Assembly (NCBI RefSeq): GCF_943737005.1
Contig: NZ_CALSFU010000021.1
Location: forward strand, 1 to 64,000
DNA: 64,000 bases
Reading direction: 5' to 3'
Origin: Achromobacter sp. Marseille-Q4962
GTDB lineage: Bacteria; Pseudomonadota; Gammaproteobacteria; Burkholderiales; Burkholderiaceae_B
Shown: positions 36,876-46,373 of the stretch, one piece after another
How the letters are laid out: each line of letters begins with the position of its first letter
Position numbering within the stretch: position 1 is the first letter of the stretch
The notes under the pieces: generated by a model
The model's database searches: none
Told to the model about the DNA's origin: nothing
The model's input: only the letters and a program-made list of their open reading frames with translations
Position numbers and translations under genes: made by a program

Positions 36876-39800
36876 TCAGGCTGGCAGGCTGTCTTGCCGA
36901 TCCCGAGCCTGGGCGCGCGCCAGTTCGCGCGCCCGCGGCGTTTCGGCGGCGGCCCGGTGGTCGCGGGCGAAAACCGTGTACACGGTGGGCAGCACGAACA
37001 GCGTGAACAAGGTGCCCACCAGCATGCCCACCACGATGACCAGCCCCAGGCTGTAGCGGCTGTGCGCCCCCGCGCCGGTGGCGAACAGCAGCGGCACCAG
37101 GCCCACCACCATGGCGGCGGTGGTCATGAGAATGGGACGCAACCGGATGCGCGCGGCCTGTTCCATGGCCGCGCGCCGGTCCAGCCCATGGCTCAGCTGC
37201 ATTTCGTTGGCGAACTCCACCATCAGGATGCCGTGCTTGCTGATGAGCCCGATGAGCGTCACCAGCCCGATCTGGGTGTAAATGTTGATGGTGGCCGCCC
37301 CCAGCGCCAGCGGGATCAGGGCGCCGCAGATCGACATGGGCACGCTGACCAGGATGATGAACGGATCGCGCAGGCTTTCATACTGCGCCGCCAGCACCAG
37401 GTAGATCACGATAATGGCGAAAACGAAGGTGGTCATCAGCGCCGAGCCTTCCTCGGTGTACTGGCGCGCATCGGATTGCCAGTCGTAGCTGAAGCCCGCC
37501 GGCAGCGACTGCGCCTGTTTCGACAGGAACCGCACCGCATCGCCCATGGTCACGCCCGGCATGGGAATAGCCTGGAAGGTGGCGGCGTTGCGCTGGTCGA
37601 ACTGCGTGAGCTTGTTGGGCTCCACCCCCATGGTCACCGTGACGAGGTTGGACAGCGGCACCATCCCGCCGGTGGCGCTCTTCACGTAGTAGCGCGCGAG
37701 CGCCTCGGGGGTGAGCCGCTGGCCGCGCGGGCTCTGGGGAATCACGTCGTAGGAGCGGCCGTCCATGCCGAAGCGGTTGACGTAGTTTTCGCCGACCAGC
37801 ACCGCCAGGGTGTCGCCCACGTCTTTCATGGTCACGCCCAGGCTGTTGGCCTTGCTGCGGTCCACGCGGATCCGCGCGACGGGGTTGTTGTAGTCCAGGT
37901 CGCTGTCCACCGCCATGAACAGCCCGCTCGCGCGCGCGGCGCGCTTGAGCGCTTCCATGGCCTCGAACACCACCGGATAGTCGGCCGCGCTCATGATGAC
38001 CATCTGCACCGGCAGGCCGCCGGTGGAGCCGGGCAGCGCAGGAAGCTGGAAAGCGAAGACGTTACTGCCCTCGATGTCGTTGGCCATGGCCTGGATCTCG
38101 CCTTGCAGCGCGTCGGCGGAACGCTGGCGGCGGGTCCAGCCCTCCAGGTCCACGCCGCCGATGCTGTTGGACACGCCGTCGGAACCGTTGATGAGCCAGC
38201 GTCCGCGCTGCTCGGGCAGCGTTTTCATGACGTCGTCCCACTTCTTGCCGAAGCGCTCCACGTAATCGATGTTGGCCTGCTGCGGCGACTTGATGGCGGT
38301 CAGCACCATGGACTGGTCTTCCACGGGCGCCAGCTCGCGCTGCGCCGCGTTGTACAGGAACGGCAGGCTGGCCAGCACGGCCACGGCCAGCAGGCCGGTG
38401 AACCAGCGGTGATGCAGGGAGAGGTCGAGCAGCCGCCCGTATGCCCGCCCCAGCCAGCCGAAGAACTGCTCGGCGCGGCGCGCCATCCACCCTTCGGAAA
38501 CCTTGCTGTGCAGCAGGAAGGAACTCATCACGGGGGACAGGGTGAGCGCGATGACGCCCGACACCGCCACCGCGCCGGCCAGCGTGAAAGCGAATTCCTT
38601 GAAAAGCGAGCCGGTCAGCCCACCCATGAGGCCGATGGGCGCATACACCGCCGCCAGCGTGATGGTCATGGCGATGACCGGCCCCGCCACCTCGCGCGCG
38701 CCCACCAGCGCCGCGCGCACAGGCGACTGCCCTTCCTCGATGTGCCGGTGCACGTTCTCCACCACTACGATGGCGTCGTCCACCACCAGTCCGATCGCCA
38801 GCACCATGGCCAGCAGCGTGAGCAGATTCAGGCTGAAGCCGAACAGCGCCATGATGGCCGCGGCGCCCAGCATGGAGAGCGGAATCGTGACCACCGGCAC
38901 CAGCACCGCGCGCAGCGATCCCAGGCAAAGGAAGATCACGGCCACCACGATGACAATGGCCTCCAGCAGCGTGTGCCGCACCTCGTCGATGGAAGCGCTG
39001 ATGAAGCGCGCCAGCTCGAACGGCACCTGCACCGAGACGCCCGGAGGCAGGTTGCGCTCGATGTCCGGCAGCAGGCGCCGCAATTGCTCCACGATGACCA
39101 GCGGGTTGCCGACCGGCGTGGCATTCAGCCCGAAGTACACCGCCGGCTCGCCGTCCATGAGCGCGCTGGCGTCGCGGCTCGCCGCGCCCAGTTCCACCGT
39201 GGCCACGTCGCCCAGCCGCACGATCGTGGCGCCCTCGCGCTTGATCACCATGTCGCGGAATTCCGCCACGCTCGCCAGATCGGTATTCACCTGGATGTTG
39301 GCGGCCACGTACAGCCCCTTGACCTGGCCGGGCGCGGCCTGCACGTTGTTGTCGCGCAGCGCCTGCGCCAGCTCGCCGGCCGACACGCCGCGCGCGGCCA
39401 TGCGATCGGCATCCACCCATACGCGCATGGCGAGCTTCTGGCCGCCATAGAGGTCCACGCTGGCCACGCCGTCGATAGACGAGAGCCGCGGCTGCACCAC
39501 GCGGGATAAGTAGTCGGTCAGCGCGGGCGCGCCCAGCGTGGAACTGGAGAATCCCACGTAGGCCACGGCCGTGGCCTCGCCCGACGATTTCTTGATGACG
39601 GGGTCGTAGGCTTCGGGCGGCAGCCGGTACTTGACCTCGTTAATCCTGGCCATGACTTCAGTCATGGCCTTGTTCGAGTCCGCGTTCAGCTTCATGCGCA
39701 CGTTGATCACGCTGCGCCCCTGGGTGGACGAGGACGACAGGTAGTCGATGCCCTCCACCGTGGCCACGGACTGCGCAATGGGCTGGGTGACGAAGCCCTG

Positions 39801-39977
39801 CATCAGGTCCGGCGAGGCGCCGGGATACTCGGTGGCGATGCTGATGGTGGTGTTCTCGGTCAGGGGGTACTGCCGCACCGGCAGGCCGGTCAGCGCGCGC
39901 AGCCCCATCAGCAGGATCAGCGTGCTGACCACCAGCGCCAGCACGGGGCGGCGCACGAAAATATCGGTGAATCGCAA
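36876..39977 (-). CDS. RND multidrug efflux pump, HAE-1 (AcrB-like), system I
   Basis: Inner-membrane proton-driven efflux pump of 1033 residues. It has the N-terminal helix MRFTDIFVRRPVLALVVSTL, two large periplasmic loops and 12 membrane segments. The proton-relay Asp pair is present in AIGLVVDDAIVVVENVHRHI. The sequence type resembles MexK/MdtB-like pumps more than AcrB itself, but a precise name is not justified. It pairs with the adaptor 13 bp upstream and the duct 9 bp downstream. Confidence 0.94.
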   Translation of the reverse strand: MRFTDIFVRRPVLALVVSTLILLMGLRALTGLPVRQYPLTENTTISIATEYPGASPDLMQGFVTQPIAQSVATVEGIDYLSSSSTQGRSVINVRMKLNADSNKAMTEVMARINEVKYRLPPEAYDPVIKKSSGEATAVAYVGFSSSTLGAPALTDYLSRVVQPRLSSIDGVASVDLYGGQKLAMRVWVDADRMAARGVSAGELAQALRDNNVQAAPGQVKGLYVAANIQVNTDLASVAEFRDMVIKREGATIVRLGDVATVELGAASRDASALMDGEPAVYFGLNATPVGNPLVIVEQLRRLLPDIERNLPPGVSVQVPFELARFISASIDEVRHTLLEAIVIVVAVIFLCLGSLRAVLVPVVTIPLSMLGAAAIMALFGFSLNLLTLLAMVLAIGLVVDDAIVVVENVHRHIEEGQSPVRAALVGAREVAGPVIAMTITLAAVYAPIGLMGGLTGSLFKEFAFTLAGAVAVSGVIALTLSPVMSSFLLHSKVSEGWMARRAEQFFGWLGRAYGRLLDLSLHHRWFTGLLAVAVLASLPFLYNAAQRELAPVEDQSMVLTAIKSPQQANIDYVERFGKKWDDVMKTLPEQRGRWLINGSDGVSNSIGGVDLEGWTRRQRSADALQGEIQAMANDIEGSNVFAFQLPALPGSTGGLPVQMVIMSAADYPVVFEAMEALKRAARASGLFMAVDSDLDYNNPVARIRVDRSKANSLGVTMKDVGDTLAVLVGENYVNRFGMDGRSYDVIPQSPRGQRLTPEALARYYVKSATGGMVPLSNLVTVTMGVEPNKLTQFDQRNAATFQAIPMPGVTMGDAVRFLSKQAQSLPAGFSYDWQSDARQYTEEGSALMTTFVFAIIVIYLVLAAQYESLRDPFIILVSVPMSICGALIPLALGAATINIYTQIGLVTLIGLISKHGILMVEFANEMQLSHGLDRRAAMEQAARIRLRPILMTTAAMVVGLVPLLFATGAGAHSRYSLGLVIVVGMLVGTLFTLFVLPTVYTVFARDHRAAAETPRARELARAQARDRQDSLPA

Positions 39978-39990
39978 TTTCGCCCCCGCC

Positions 39991-41106
39991 TCAATGAACG
40001 GCCGGGCCGCCGGCGGCCCGGGCCAGCGTGTCGGAGGCGAGGATTTCCACCGCCGCGCCGTTGTGCAGCTTGATCTGGCCGGAGGTCACCACGCGCTCGC
40101 CCGGCTCGACGCCCTCGGCGAGCACGACGCGCCCGTCGACCCGCTCGCCGGTCTTCACGAACGCCTGGCGCACCGTGGCGGGCGCGCCGTCCTTGTCGGC
40201 CGGAACCACCACGTACACCGAATCGCCGTAGGCGCTGTAGCTCACCGCGGTTTCGGGCACCACGATGGCCTGCCTGCGCTCCGGCAGCGTGACTTTGCCC
40301 TGCGCGTACATGCCCGGCGCCAGCGCGCCGTCCGGGTTGGGCAGCGTGGCCTGCACACGCAGCGTGCGCGTGCCGGCATCCACCACGGGCTCGATGGTGG
40401 TAAGGCGGCCCGCGAAACGCCGCCCGCCATGGGCATCTACGGCGATGGATACCGGCATGCCCGGGCGCACCTGCGAAAGCGCGCGTTCCGGAAGCGTGAG
40501 GTTGGCGTACATGAAGGCCGTGTCCGTCAGCGAAACCAGCGGATCGCCCGCGCGCAGGAACTGGCCCAGCTCGACCTGGCGCACGCCGAGCCGGCCGTCG
40601 AACGGCGCCCGCACCCGCTTCTGTTCGATGAGCGCCTGCACGCGCCGGATCTCGGCTTCGATCTGCTGGTGGTCGGCCCGCGCCTGGTCGAACTGCTCGC
40701 GCGTGGCGGCCTGCTGCGGCAGCAGCCGGCGCGTGCGCTCCAGCACCGCGCGCGCATTGCGCGCTTGCGCCTGGAGCCGGGCCAGCTCGCCCTGCTCGGG
40801 CGCATCGTTGAGCTGGACCAGAAGCTGGCCGGCCCGGACCTGCTGCCCGGCCTCGAAAAGAATGCGCGCCACGCGCCCCTCCGCTTCCGCCGGCACCATC
40901 ACCTGACGCGTGGCCTGCAGGCTGCCGATGCCGGGAATTTCGTTCGGCAGCACGGCCTGCCGCGCCGCCGCCACGGCCACCTTGACCGGCGGCATGGACC
41001 ACCCCGGCTCCGCGTCCTGCGCCCCGGCCCGCGTGTATCCGTAAACGCAGGCGGCGCCTGCCGCCGCCACCGCCGCCAGGGCCAGCGCCCTCCGCTTCCC
41101 GTTCAT
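39991..41106 (-). CDS. RND periplasmic adaptor protein, system I
   Basis: Membrane-fusion protein of 371 residues linking the pump to the duct. N-terminal signal/anchor MNGKRRALALAAVAAAGAAC, biotinyl-lipoyl-like halves (VMVPAEAEGRVARILFEAGQ; RVRAPFDGRLGVRQVELGQF), a coiled hairpin between them and a C-terminal barrel (GVEPGERVVTSGQIKLHNG). The ATG at 41106 has GAGAGG 9 bp upstream. Earlier in-frame codons would lie in the promoter. First gene of operon I, behind a promoter and palindrome. Confidence 0.93.
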   Translation of the reverse strand: MNGKRRALALAAVAAAGAACVYGYTRAGAQDAEPGWSMPPVKVAVAAARQAVLPNEIPGIGSLQATRQVMVPAEAEGRVARILFEAGQQVRAGQLLVQLNDAPEQGELARLQAQARNARAVLERTRRLLPQQAATREQFDQARADHQQIEAEIRRVQALIEQKRVRAPFDGRLGVRQVELGQFLRAGDPLVSLTDTAFMYANLTLPERALSQVRPGMPVSIAVDAHGGRRFAGRLTTIEPVVDAGTRTLRVQATLPNPDGALAPGMYAQGKVTLPERRQAIVVPETAVSYSAYGDSVYVVVPADKDGAPATVRQAFVKTGERVDGRVVLAEGVEPGERVVTSGQIKLHNGAAVEILASDTLARAAGGPAVH

Positions 41107-41120
41107 GACATCGCCTCTCG

Positions 41121-41150
41121 TAATTATCAAAGAAATTGCTTTGATAATTA
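41121..41150. promoter_or_regulatory. Perfect 12-bp inverted repeat, probable TetR operator
   Basis: TAATTATCAAAG and CTTTGATAATTA separated by AAATTG: 12 paired positions without mismatch. It lies 15-44 bp before the adaptor start, next to its ribosome-binding site and overlapping the predicted -10. A further half-site TCAAAG lies at 41169-41174. Binding here would block the promoter. The likely ligand-responsive repressor is the TetR gene just upstream (41236-41856), by inference. Confidence 0.8.
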
Positions 41151-41172
41151 ATGAAAAGCCCGGGGGTGTCAA
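41145..41172 (-). promoter_or_regulatory. Promoter of RND operon I
   Basis: On the minus strand the -35 TTGACA (41172 to 41167) matches consensus exactly. After 16 bp comes TAATTA (41150 to 41145), a moderate -10 that is also the outer part of the palindrome. The layout implies repression by steric block. Confidence 0.7.
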
Positions 41173-41235
41173 AGATAGACACACGACATGGAGGGATTTA
41201 CGGAGAGGCCGCGCCTGCCGCGGCGCACGGCGCGT

Positions 41236-41856
41236 TCAGGATTGCGGGTCGCCGAAAACGATGCGGCGGAAAAAGCCGCGCAGCACCGACTCGGTAAGCT
41301 CGGCCGTGACTTCCTGCGGATCGAACGAATAGTTGAACTGCATGCCGTCCGACAGCGCCAGCAGGCCCACGGCCAGCTCTTCGGCGGGCAGCGGCAGCGG
41401 CGTGCCCACGCGCTCGGAAAACTGGCGGATGTACGCGGTGGTGGCTTCGCGCAGTTCCCGCAGACAGGCCAGGTAGCCCGCCCGGAAATCGGGATCGCGC
41501 ATGGCCTGCAGCTTGCCTTCCATCCAGAGCAGGAAGCAGCGGTTTTCGCGGTAGATCGTGCCGTAATAGTCCAGCACCCGGGCTTCCATCTGCGCGCGCG
41601 TAGCGCCTTCCTCAAAGATGGCCTGCATCTCGGCCATGACCTGTTCGTGGTCGCGGCGCAGCAATTGCAGGAACAGCTCGGACTTGCTGGTGAAATTGGA
41701 ATAGAACGCGCCGCGCGTGTAGCCGGCCGATTCGGCAATGTCCTCGACGCTAGCCGCGGCGAACCCCTTGGCCAGGAATATCGATTGCGCGGCATCGAGC
41801 AGCCGCTGGCGCGTCTGGTCTCGGCTCTGCTCGCGGGTGAGGCGGACTTTGGACAT
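41236..41856 (-). CDS. TetR-family regulator between two RND operons
   Basis: 206-residue repressor of the AcrR/TtgR-like type. Helix-turn-helix LLDAAQSIFLAKGFAAASVE, then SAGYTRGAFYSNFTSKSELF, the canonical TetR signature. The C-terminal domain would bind efflux substrates. It lies 129 bp upstream of the operon I adaptor, reading towards it, and about 150 bp from the divergent operon II adaptor, so it is placed to control one or both pumps. Confidence 0.92.
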   Translation of the reverse strand: MSKVRLTREQSRDQTRQRLLDAAQSIFLAKGFAAASVEDIAESAGYTRGAFYSNFTSKSELFLQLLRRDHEQVMAEMQAIFEEGATRAQMEARVLDYYGTIYRENRCFLLWMEGKLQAMRDPDFRAGYLACLRELREATTAYIRQFSERVGTPLPLPAEELAVGLLALSDGMQFNYSFDPQEVTAELTESVLRGFFRRIVFGDPQS

Positions 41857-41896
41857 GCGCGGATTCTAGCACCGGCGGGCATTTCAGATTCATTCT

Positions 41897-41925
41897 TGTA
41901 TTTGAATACGATAGCGAATTAGAAT
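41897..41925 (+). promoter_or_regulatory. Possible promoter and palindrome for RND operon II
   Basis: TTGTAT (41897-41902), 17 bp, then TAGAAT (41920-41925), five of six matches to the -10 consensus. The palindrome GTATTTGAATAC (41898-41909) lies over the -35. The half-sites differ from those of operon I, so a shared operator is not obvious. Confidence 0.4.
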
Positions 41926-42007
41926 TCAGCCTCGTATCGACCTGGCGGCGGCCCGCGCCGCCTTTCCGTTCCGATCTGGACGCCTTTCCGGCGCCGCGAG
42001 GTATTCC

Positions 42008-43198
42008 GTGTTCCGTTCTGGCCCCCGCGCGCCCCATCTGGCGCATTCCCCGGCCGTCCACCCGGCCGCAGCTCCGCTTCCCGGCGCCGGCCGCCGGTCC
42101 CGGGCCGCGCGCCTGGCGGCCGGCGCCGCGCTCATGCTGCTGCTTGCGGCCTGCGGACGCGAGCCCGCCGCCCCGCCGGCGCCGCGGCCGGTGGTCGCCA
42201 TGCCCGCCCGGGCGGACGAGCGCCTGCCGGCCTGGACCCTGCCCGGCGAAGTGCAGGCCCGCTACAGCACGCCGCTGTCTTTCCGCGTGGGCGGCAAGAT
42301 CGTGGAGCGGCTGGCGCGGCTGGGCGACACGGTGCAGGCGGGCCAAATCGTGGCGCGCCTGGACCCCGCCGATGCCGCCAAGAATGCCGCCAGCGCGCAA
42401 GCGCAACTGTCGGCCGCGCGCCACCAGCTCGAATACGCCACCCGGCAACTCAATCGCGACCGCGCGCAGGCGCGCGAGAACCTGATTCCGGCAACCCAGC
42501 TCGAACAGACCCGCAACGCCTATGCGTCGGCGCTGGCGCAGCGCGACCAGGCGGCCCAGCAGGCCGCGCTGGCGGCCGACCAGCTCGGCTACACCACGCT
42601 GCGCGCCGACCATGCCGGCGTCATCACCGCGGAACAGGCCGACACGGGCCAGAACGTGTCGGCAGGACAGCCCGTGTACACGCTGGCCTGGTCGGGCGCC
42701 GTCGACGCGCTGTGCGACGTACCCGAGAACATCCTGGCGCACCTCGCGCCCGGCCAGCGCGCCACGGTGACGCTGGCCCCGCTGCCGGACCGCAGCTTCA
42801 ACGCCACGCTGCGCGAAATCGCGCCGGCAGCCGATCCGCAGAGCCGGACCTACCGCGTCAAGCTCACGCTGGAGAATCCCGACCCCGCGCTGCGGCTGGG
42901 CATGACGGCCAACATCAGCTTCGAGAACACCGCCGGTTCCGCGCAGCCCACCTTCACGCTGCCGGCCACCGCGCTGTTCCACCAGGGCGACGCGCCGGCG
43001 GTATGGGTGGTCAAGCCGGGCGACGACACGCTGGAACTGCGCCCGGTGCGGGTGCTGCGCTACGACGCCCGCACCGTCACCCTCTCGCAAGGCCTGAAAG
43101 ACGGCGAGCGCGTGGTGTGGCAGGGCGTGCATGCCGTGAGCGCGGGCGAAAAAGTCCGGCCCGTGCCGCCGCTGCACCCCGAGGACTTCGCGTCATGA
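42008..43198 (+). CDS. RND periplasmic adaptor lipoprotein, system II
   Basis: Membrane-fusion protein of 396 residues from a GTG start. A basic, proline-rich leader precedes the hydrophobic segment and a lipobox LLAACGRE with Cys near residue 49, so the mature protein is probably lipid-anchored. Lipoyl halves (RVGGKIVERLARLGDTVQAG; LRADHAGVITAEQADTGQNV) and barrel segments follow. The unusually long leader makes the GTG start uncertain. An in-frame ATG at 42134 lies inside the hydrophobic segment and would remove the basic n-region, so it is less likely. The stop overlaps the pump start (ATGA). Confidence 0.9.
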   Translation: MFRSGPRAPHLAHSPAVHPAAAPLPGAGRRSRAARLAAGAALMLLLAACGREPAAPPAPRPVVAMPARADERLPAWTLPGEVQARYSTPLSFRVGGKIVERLARLGDTVQAGQIVARLDPADAAKNAASAQAQLSAARHQLEYATRQLNRDRAQARENLIPATQLEQTRNAYASALAQRDQAAQQAALAADQLGYTTLRADHAGVITAEQADTGQNVSAGQPVYTLAWSGAVDALCDVPENILAHLAPGQRATVTLAPLPDRSFNATLREIAPAADPQSRTYRVKLTLENPDPALRLGMTANISFENTAGSAQPTFTLPATALFHQGDAPAVWVVKPGDDTLELRPVRVLRYDARTVTLSQGLKDGERVVWQGVHAVSAGEKVRPVPPLHPEDFAS

Positions 43199-46100
43199 GC
43201 GCCGCCCTCCCCCCCGAGGGCGGCCACGCCGAAAGCGCGCACGCCGAAGGCCGCTTCAACCTGTCGGCCTGGGCGCTGCGGCACCAGCCGCTGGTCGTTT
43301 TCCTCATCACGCTGGTCACGCTGTTCGGCGTGCTGTCGTACTCGCGGCTGGCGCAGTCGGAAGACCCGCCCTTCACCTTCCGCGTCATGGTCATCAAGAC
43401 GCTGTGGCCGGGCGCCACCGCGCGCCAGGTGCAGGAGCAGGTGACAGACCGCCTCGCCCGCAAGCTGCAGGAAACCCCCGACACCGATTTCCTGCGCAGT
43501 TATTCGCGCCCCGGCGAGTCGCTGATCTTCTTCACCATGAAGGATTCGGCGCCCGCCGGCCGCGTGGCCGACGAGTGGTACCAGGTGCGCAAGAAAGCGG
43601 GCGATATCGCCGCCACGCTGCCGCAGGGGGTGCAGGGCCCGTTCTTCAACGACGAGTTCGGCGACGTCTATACCAACATCTATACGCTGGAAGGCGACGG
43701 TTTTTCGCCGGCGCAGCTGCACGACTACGCCGACCGGCTGCGCACCGTTCTGCTGCGCGTGCCCGGCGTGGCCAAGGTTGACTATTTCGGCGACCAGCCC
43801 GAGCGCATCTACCTCGAGATCTCCAATACGCAGCTCACGCGGCTGGGCATTTCGCCCGCCCAGATCGCGGAAGCGGTCAACGGGCAGAACGCGGTTTCCA
43901 GCGCCGGTACGCTCACCACCGCGGACGACCGCGTCTTCGTGCGGCCGTCCGGCCAGTACCAGGACATGCGGGCCCTGCAGGAAACGCTGATCCGCGTGAA
44001 CGGGCGCTCGATACGCCTGGGCGACATCGCCACGCTGCGCCGCGGCTACCAGGACCCGCCCGCCGAGCAGATGCGCCTGGCCGGCAAGCCCGTGCTGGGC
44101 ATCGGCATCACCATGCAGCCGGGGCAGGACGTGGTCAAGCTGGGCCAGGCGCTGAAGCAGACCTTCGCCCGGCTCAAGGCCGGGCTGCCGGCCGGGCTGA
44201 CGCTGGAAGAAGTGTCCAGCATGCCCGAGGCCGTGTCGGATTCGGTGGACGAATTTCTGCGTTCGGTGGCCGAGGCGGTGGCCATCGTGCTGCTGGTGAG
44301 CCTGGTGTCGCTCGGCCTGCGCACCGGCATGGTGGTGGTGATCTCCATACCCGTGGTGCTGGCGGTGACGGCCCTCTTCATGGACCTCTTCGGCATCGGG
44401 CTGCACAAGGTTTCGCTGGGCACGCTGGTGCTGGCGCTGGGCCTGCTGGTGGACGACGCCATCATCGCGGTGGAGATGATGGCGGTGAAGCTGGAACAGG
44501 GATGGAACCGCGCCCGCGCCGCGGCCTTCGCCTACACCAGCACCGCCTTCCCCATGCTGACCGGCACGCTGGTCACGGTAGCGGGCTTTCTGCCCATCGC
44601 GCTGGCCAAGTCCAGCACGGGCGAATACACGCGCTCCATTTTCGAAGTGTCGGCCATCGCGCTGGTTACCTCGTGGTTCGCGGCAGTGGTGCTGATTCCG
44701 CTTCTGGGTTTTCGCATCCTGCCCGAGCGCAAGCGCGAGACGCACCTGCCCGACCACCACGAGCACGACATCTACGACACGCGCTTCTACCGCCGCTTGC
44801 GCGGCTGGGTGGCGGCCTGCGTGGACCGCCGCTACCTGGTGCTGGGCGTCACGGTCCTGCTCTTTGCCGCCGCCATGGCGGCGTTCCGGCTGGTGCCCCA
44901 GCAGTTCTTTCCGAATTCCGACCGGCCCGAGCTGCTGCTGGACGTGCGCCTGCAGGAAGGCGCATCGTTCGAGGCCACGCTGCGCCAGGTGGAACGGCTG
45001 GAGCGGACGCTGTCCGGCCGCCCCGAGATCCGCCATCTCGTGAGTTTCGTGGGCACGGGCGCGCCGCGCTTCTACCTGCCGCTGGATCAGCAACTGCCCA
45101 CGCCCAACTTCGCCCAGCTCGTCATCACCGCCAGGTCGGTAGAAGACCGCGAGCATCTTGCGCAGTGGCTGGGGCCGGTGCTGCGCGACCAATACTCCGC
45201 CATCCGCAGCCGCCTGTCGCGGCTCGAGAACGGCCCGCCCGTGGGCTTTCCGGTGCAGTTCCGCGTCAGCGGCGGCGAAATCGGCACGGTGCGCGAGGTG
45301 GCCGGGAAAGTGGCGGGCCTGATCCGCGCCGACGGCCGCGCCACCAACGTGCAGTTCGACTGGGACGAGCCCTCGCAGCGCAGCGCCCATTTCGAGATCG
45401 ACCAGAAAAAGGCCCGCGACCTGGGCGTGAGCACCGCCGACATTTCCAGCTTCCTGGCGATGACGCTGTCGGGCTATGCCGTCACCCAGTACCGCGAGCG
45501 CGACAAGCTCATCAACGTGGAGCTGCGGGCCCCGCTCGGCGAGCGCGTGGACCCCGCCCGGCTCGAAACCCTGTCCATGCCCACGCCCAACGGCCCCGTG
45601 CCGCTGGGCAGCCTGGGCCACGTGCGCTACGGCCTGGAATACGCCGTGATCTGGGAACGCGACCGCCAGCCCACCATTACGGTGCAGGCCGACGTCAGGC
45701 CCGGCGCCGAAGGCATCGACGTCACCGAGGCCATCGACGCCCGCCTGCAAGACCTGCGCGGCTCGCTGCCGGTGGGCTACCGCATCGAGGTGGGCGGATC
45801 GGTGGAGGAAAGCGCCAAGGGGCAGTCTTCCATCAACGCCCAGATGCCCGTCATGATCGTCGCCGTGCTCACGCTGCTGATGATCCAGCTCCAGAGCTTC
45901 GCCCGCGTGCTCATGGTGGTGCTGACGGCCCCGCTCGGCCTGATCGGAGTGGTGGCGGCGCTGCTGCTGTTCGGCAAGCCCTTCGGTTTCGTGGCCATGC
46001 TGGGCGTAATCGCCATGTTCGGCATCATCATGCGCAACTCGGTCATTCTGGTGGACCAGATCGAGCAGGACATCCAGGCCGGGCACAAGCGCGTGGACGC

Positions 46101-46371
46101 CATCGTCGGCGCCACCGTGCGGCGCTTCCGGCCCATTACGCTGACGGCGGCGGCGGCCGTGCTGGCGCTGATCCCGCTGCTGCGCAGCAATTTCTTCGGC
46201 CCCATGGCCACCGCACTCATGGGCGGCATCACCAGCGCCACGGTGCTGACGCTGTTTTTCCTGCCGGCGCTCTACGCCGCATGGTTCCGCGTGCGGCACG
46301 AGGAGCGCGACGAGCCCGAAGGCGAGCCGCCGGGCGCGCGCGCCGCCGATACCGTGGAGCGAGGAACCTGA
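43195..46371 (+). CDS. RND efflux pump, system II
   Basis: Inner-membrane transporter of 1058 residues of the AcrB/AcrD/AcrF family. It carries a soluble N-terminal stretch (about 25 residues rich in Ala, Glu and His) before the first helix HQPLVVFLITLVTLFGVLSY. The proton-relay aspartates are in LALGLLVDDAIIAVEMMAVK. It is only distantly similar to the system I pump (e.g. SEDPPFTFRVMVIKTLWPGA in the first periplasmic block), so this is not a recent duplication. The ATG at 43195 is coupled to the adaptor stop. Confidence 0.94.
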   Translation: MSAALPPEGGHAESAHAEGRFNLSAWALRHQPLVVFLITLVTLFGVLSYSRLAQSEDPPFTFRVMVIKTLWPGATARQVQEQVTDRLARKLQETPDTDFLRSYSRPGESLIFFTMKDSAPAGRVADEWYQVRKKAGDIAATLPQGVQGPFFNDEFGDVYTNIYTLEGDGFSPAQLHDYADRLRTVLLRVPGVAKVDYFGDQPERIYLEISNTQLTRLGISPAQIAEAVNGQNAVSSAGTLTTADDRVFVRPSGQYQDMRALQETLIRVNGRSIRLGDIATLRRGYQDPPAEQMRLAGKPVLGIGITMQPGQDVVKLGQALKQTFARLKAGLPAGLTLEEVSSMPEAVSDSVDEFLRSVAEAVAIVLLVSLVSLGLRTGMVVVISIPVVLAVTALFMDLFGIGLHKVSLGTLVLALGLLVDDAIIAVEMMAVKLEQGWNRARAAAFAYTSTAFPMLTGTLVTVAGFLPIALAKSSTGEYTRSIFEVSAIALVTSWFAAVVLIPLLGFRILPERKRETHLPDHHEHDIYDTRFYRRLRGWVAACVDRRYLVLGVTVLLFAAAMAAFRLVPQQFFPNSDRPELLLDVRLQEGASFEATLRQVERLERTLSGRPEIRHLVSFVGTGAPRFYLPLDQQLPTPNFAQLVITARSVEDREHLAQWLGPVLRDQYSAIRSRLSRLENGPPVGFPVQFRVSGGEIGTVREVAGKVAGLIRADGRATNVQFDWDEPSQRSAHFEIDQKKARDLGVSTADISSFLAMTLSGYAVTQYRERDKLINVELRAPLGERVDPARLETLSMPTPNGPVPLGSLGHVRYGLEYAVIWERDRQPTITVQADVRPGAEGIDVTEAIDARLQDLRGSLPVGYRIEVGGSVEESAKGQSSINAQMPVMIVAVLTLLMIQLQSFARVLMVVLTAPLGLIGVVAALLLFGKPFGFVAMLGVIAMFGIIMRNSVILVDQIEQDIQAGHKRVDAIVGATVRRFRPITLTAAAAVLALIPLLRSNFFGPMATALMGGITSATVLTLFFLPALYAAWFRVRHEERDEPEGEPPGARAADTVERGT

Positions 46372-46373
46372 GC

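Noticed and set aside
35367-39509. 1380-residue open frame on the plus strand over RND operon I
   Set aside because: It is antisense to the clearly coding duct and pump genes, rich in His/Gln/Arg, and has no recognisable domain.
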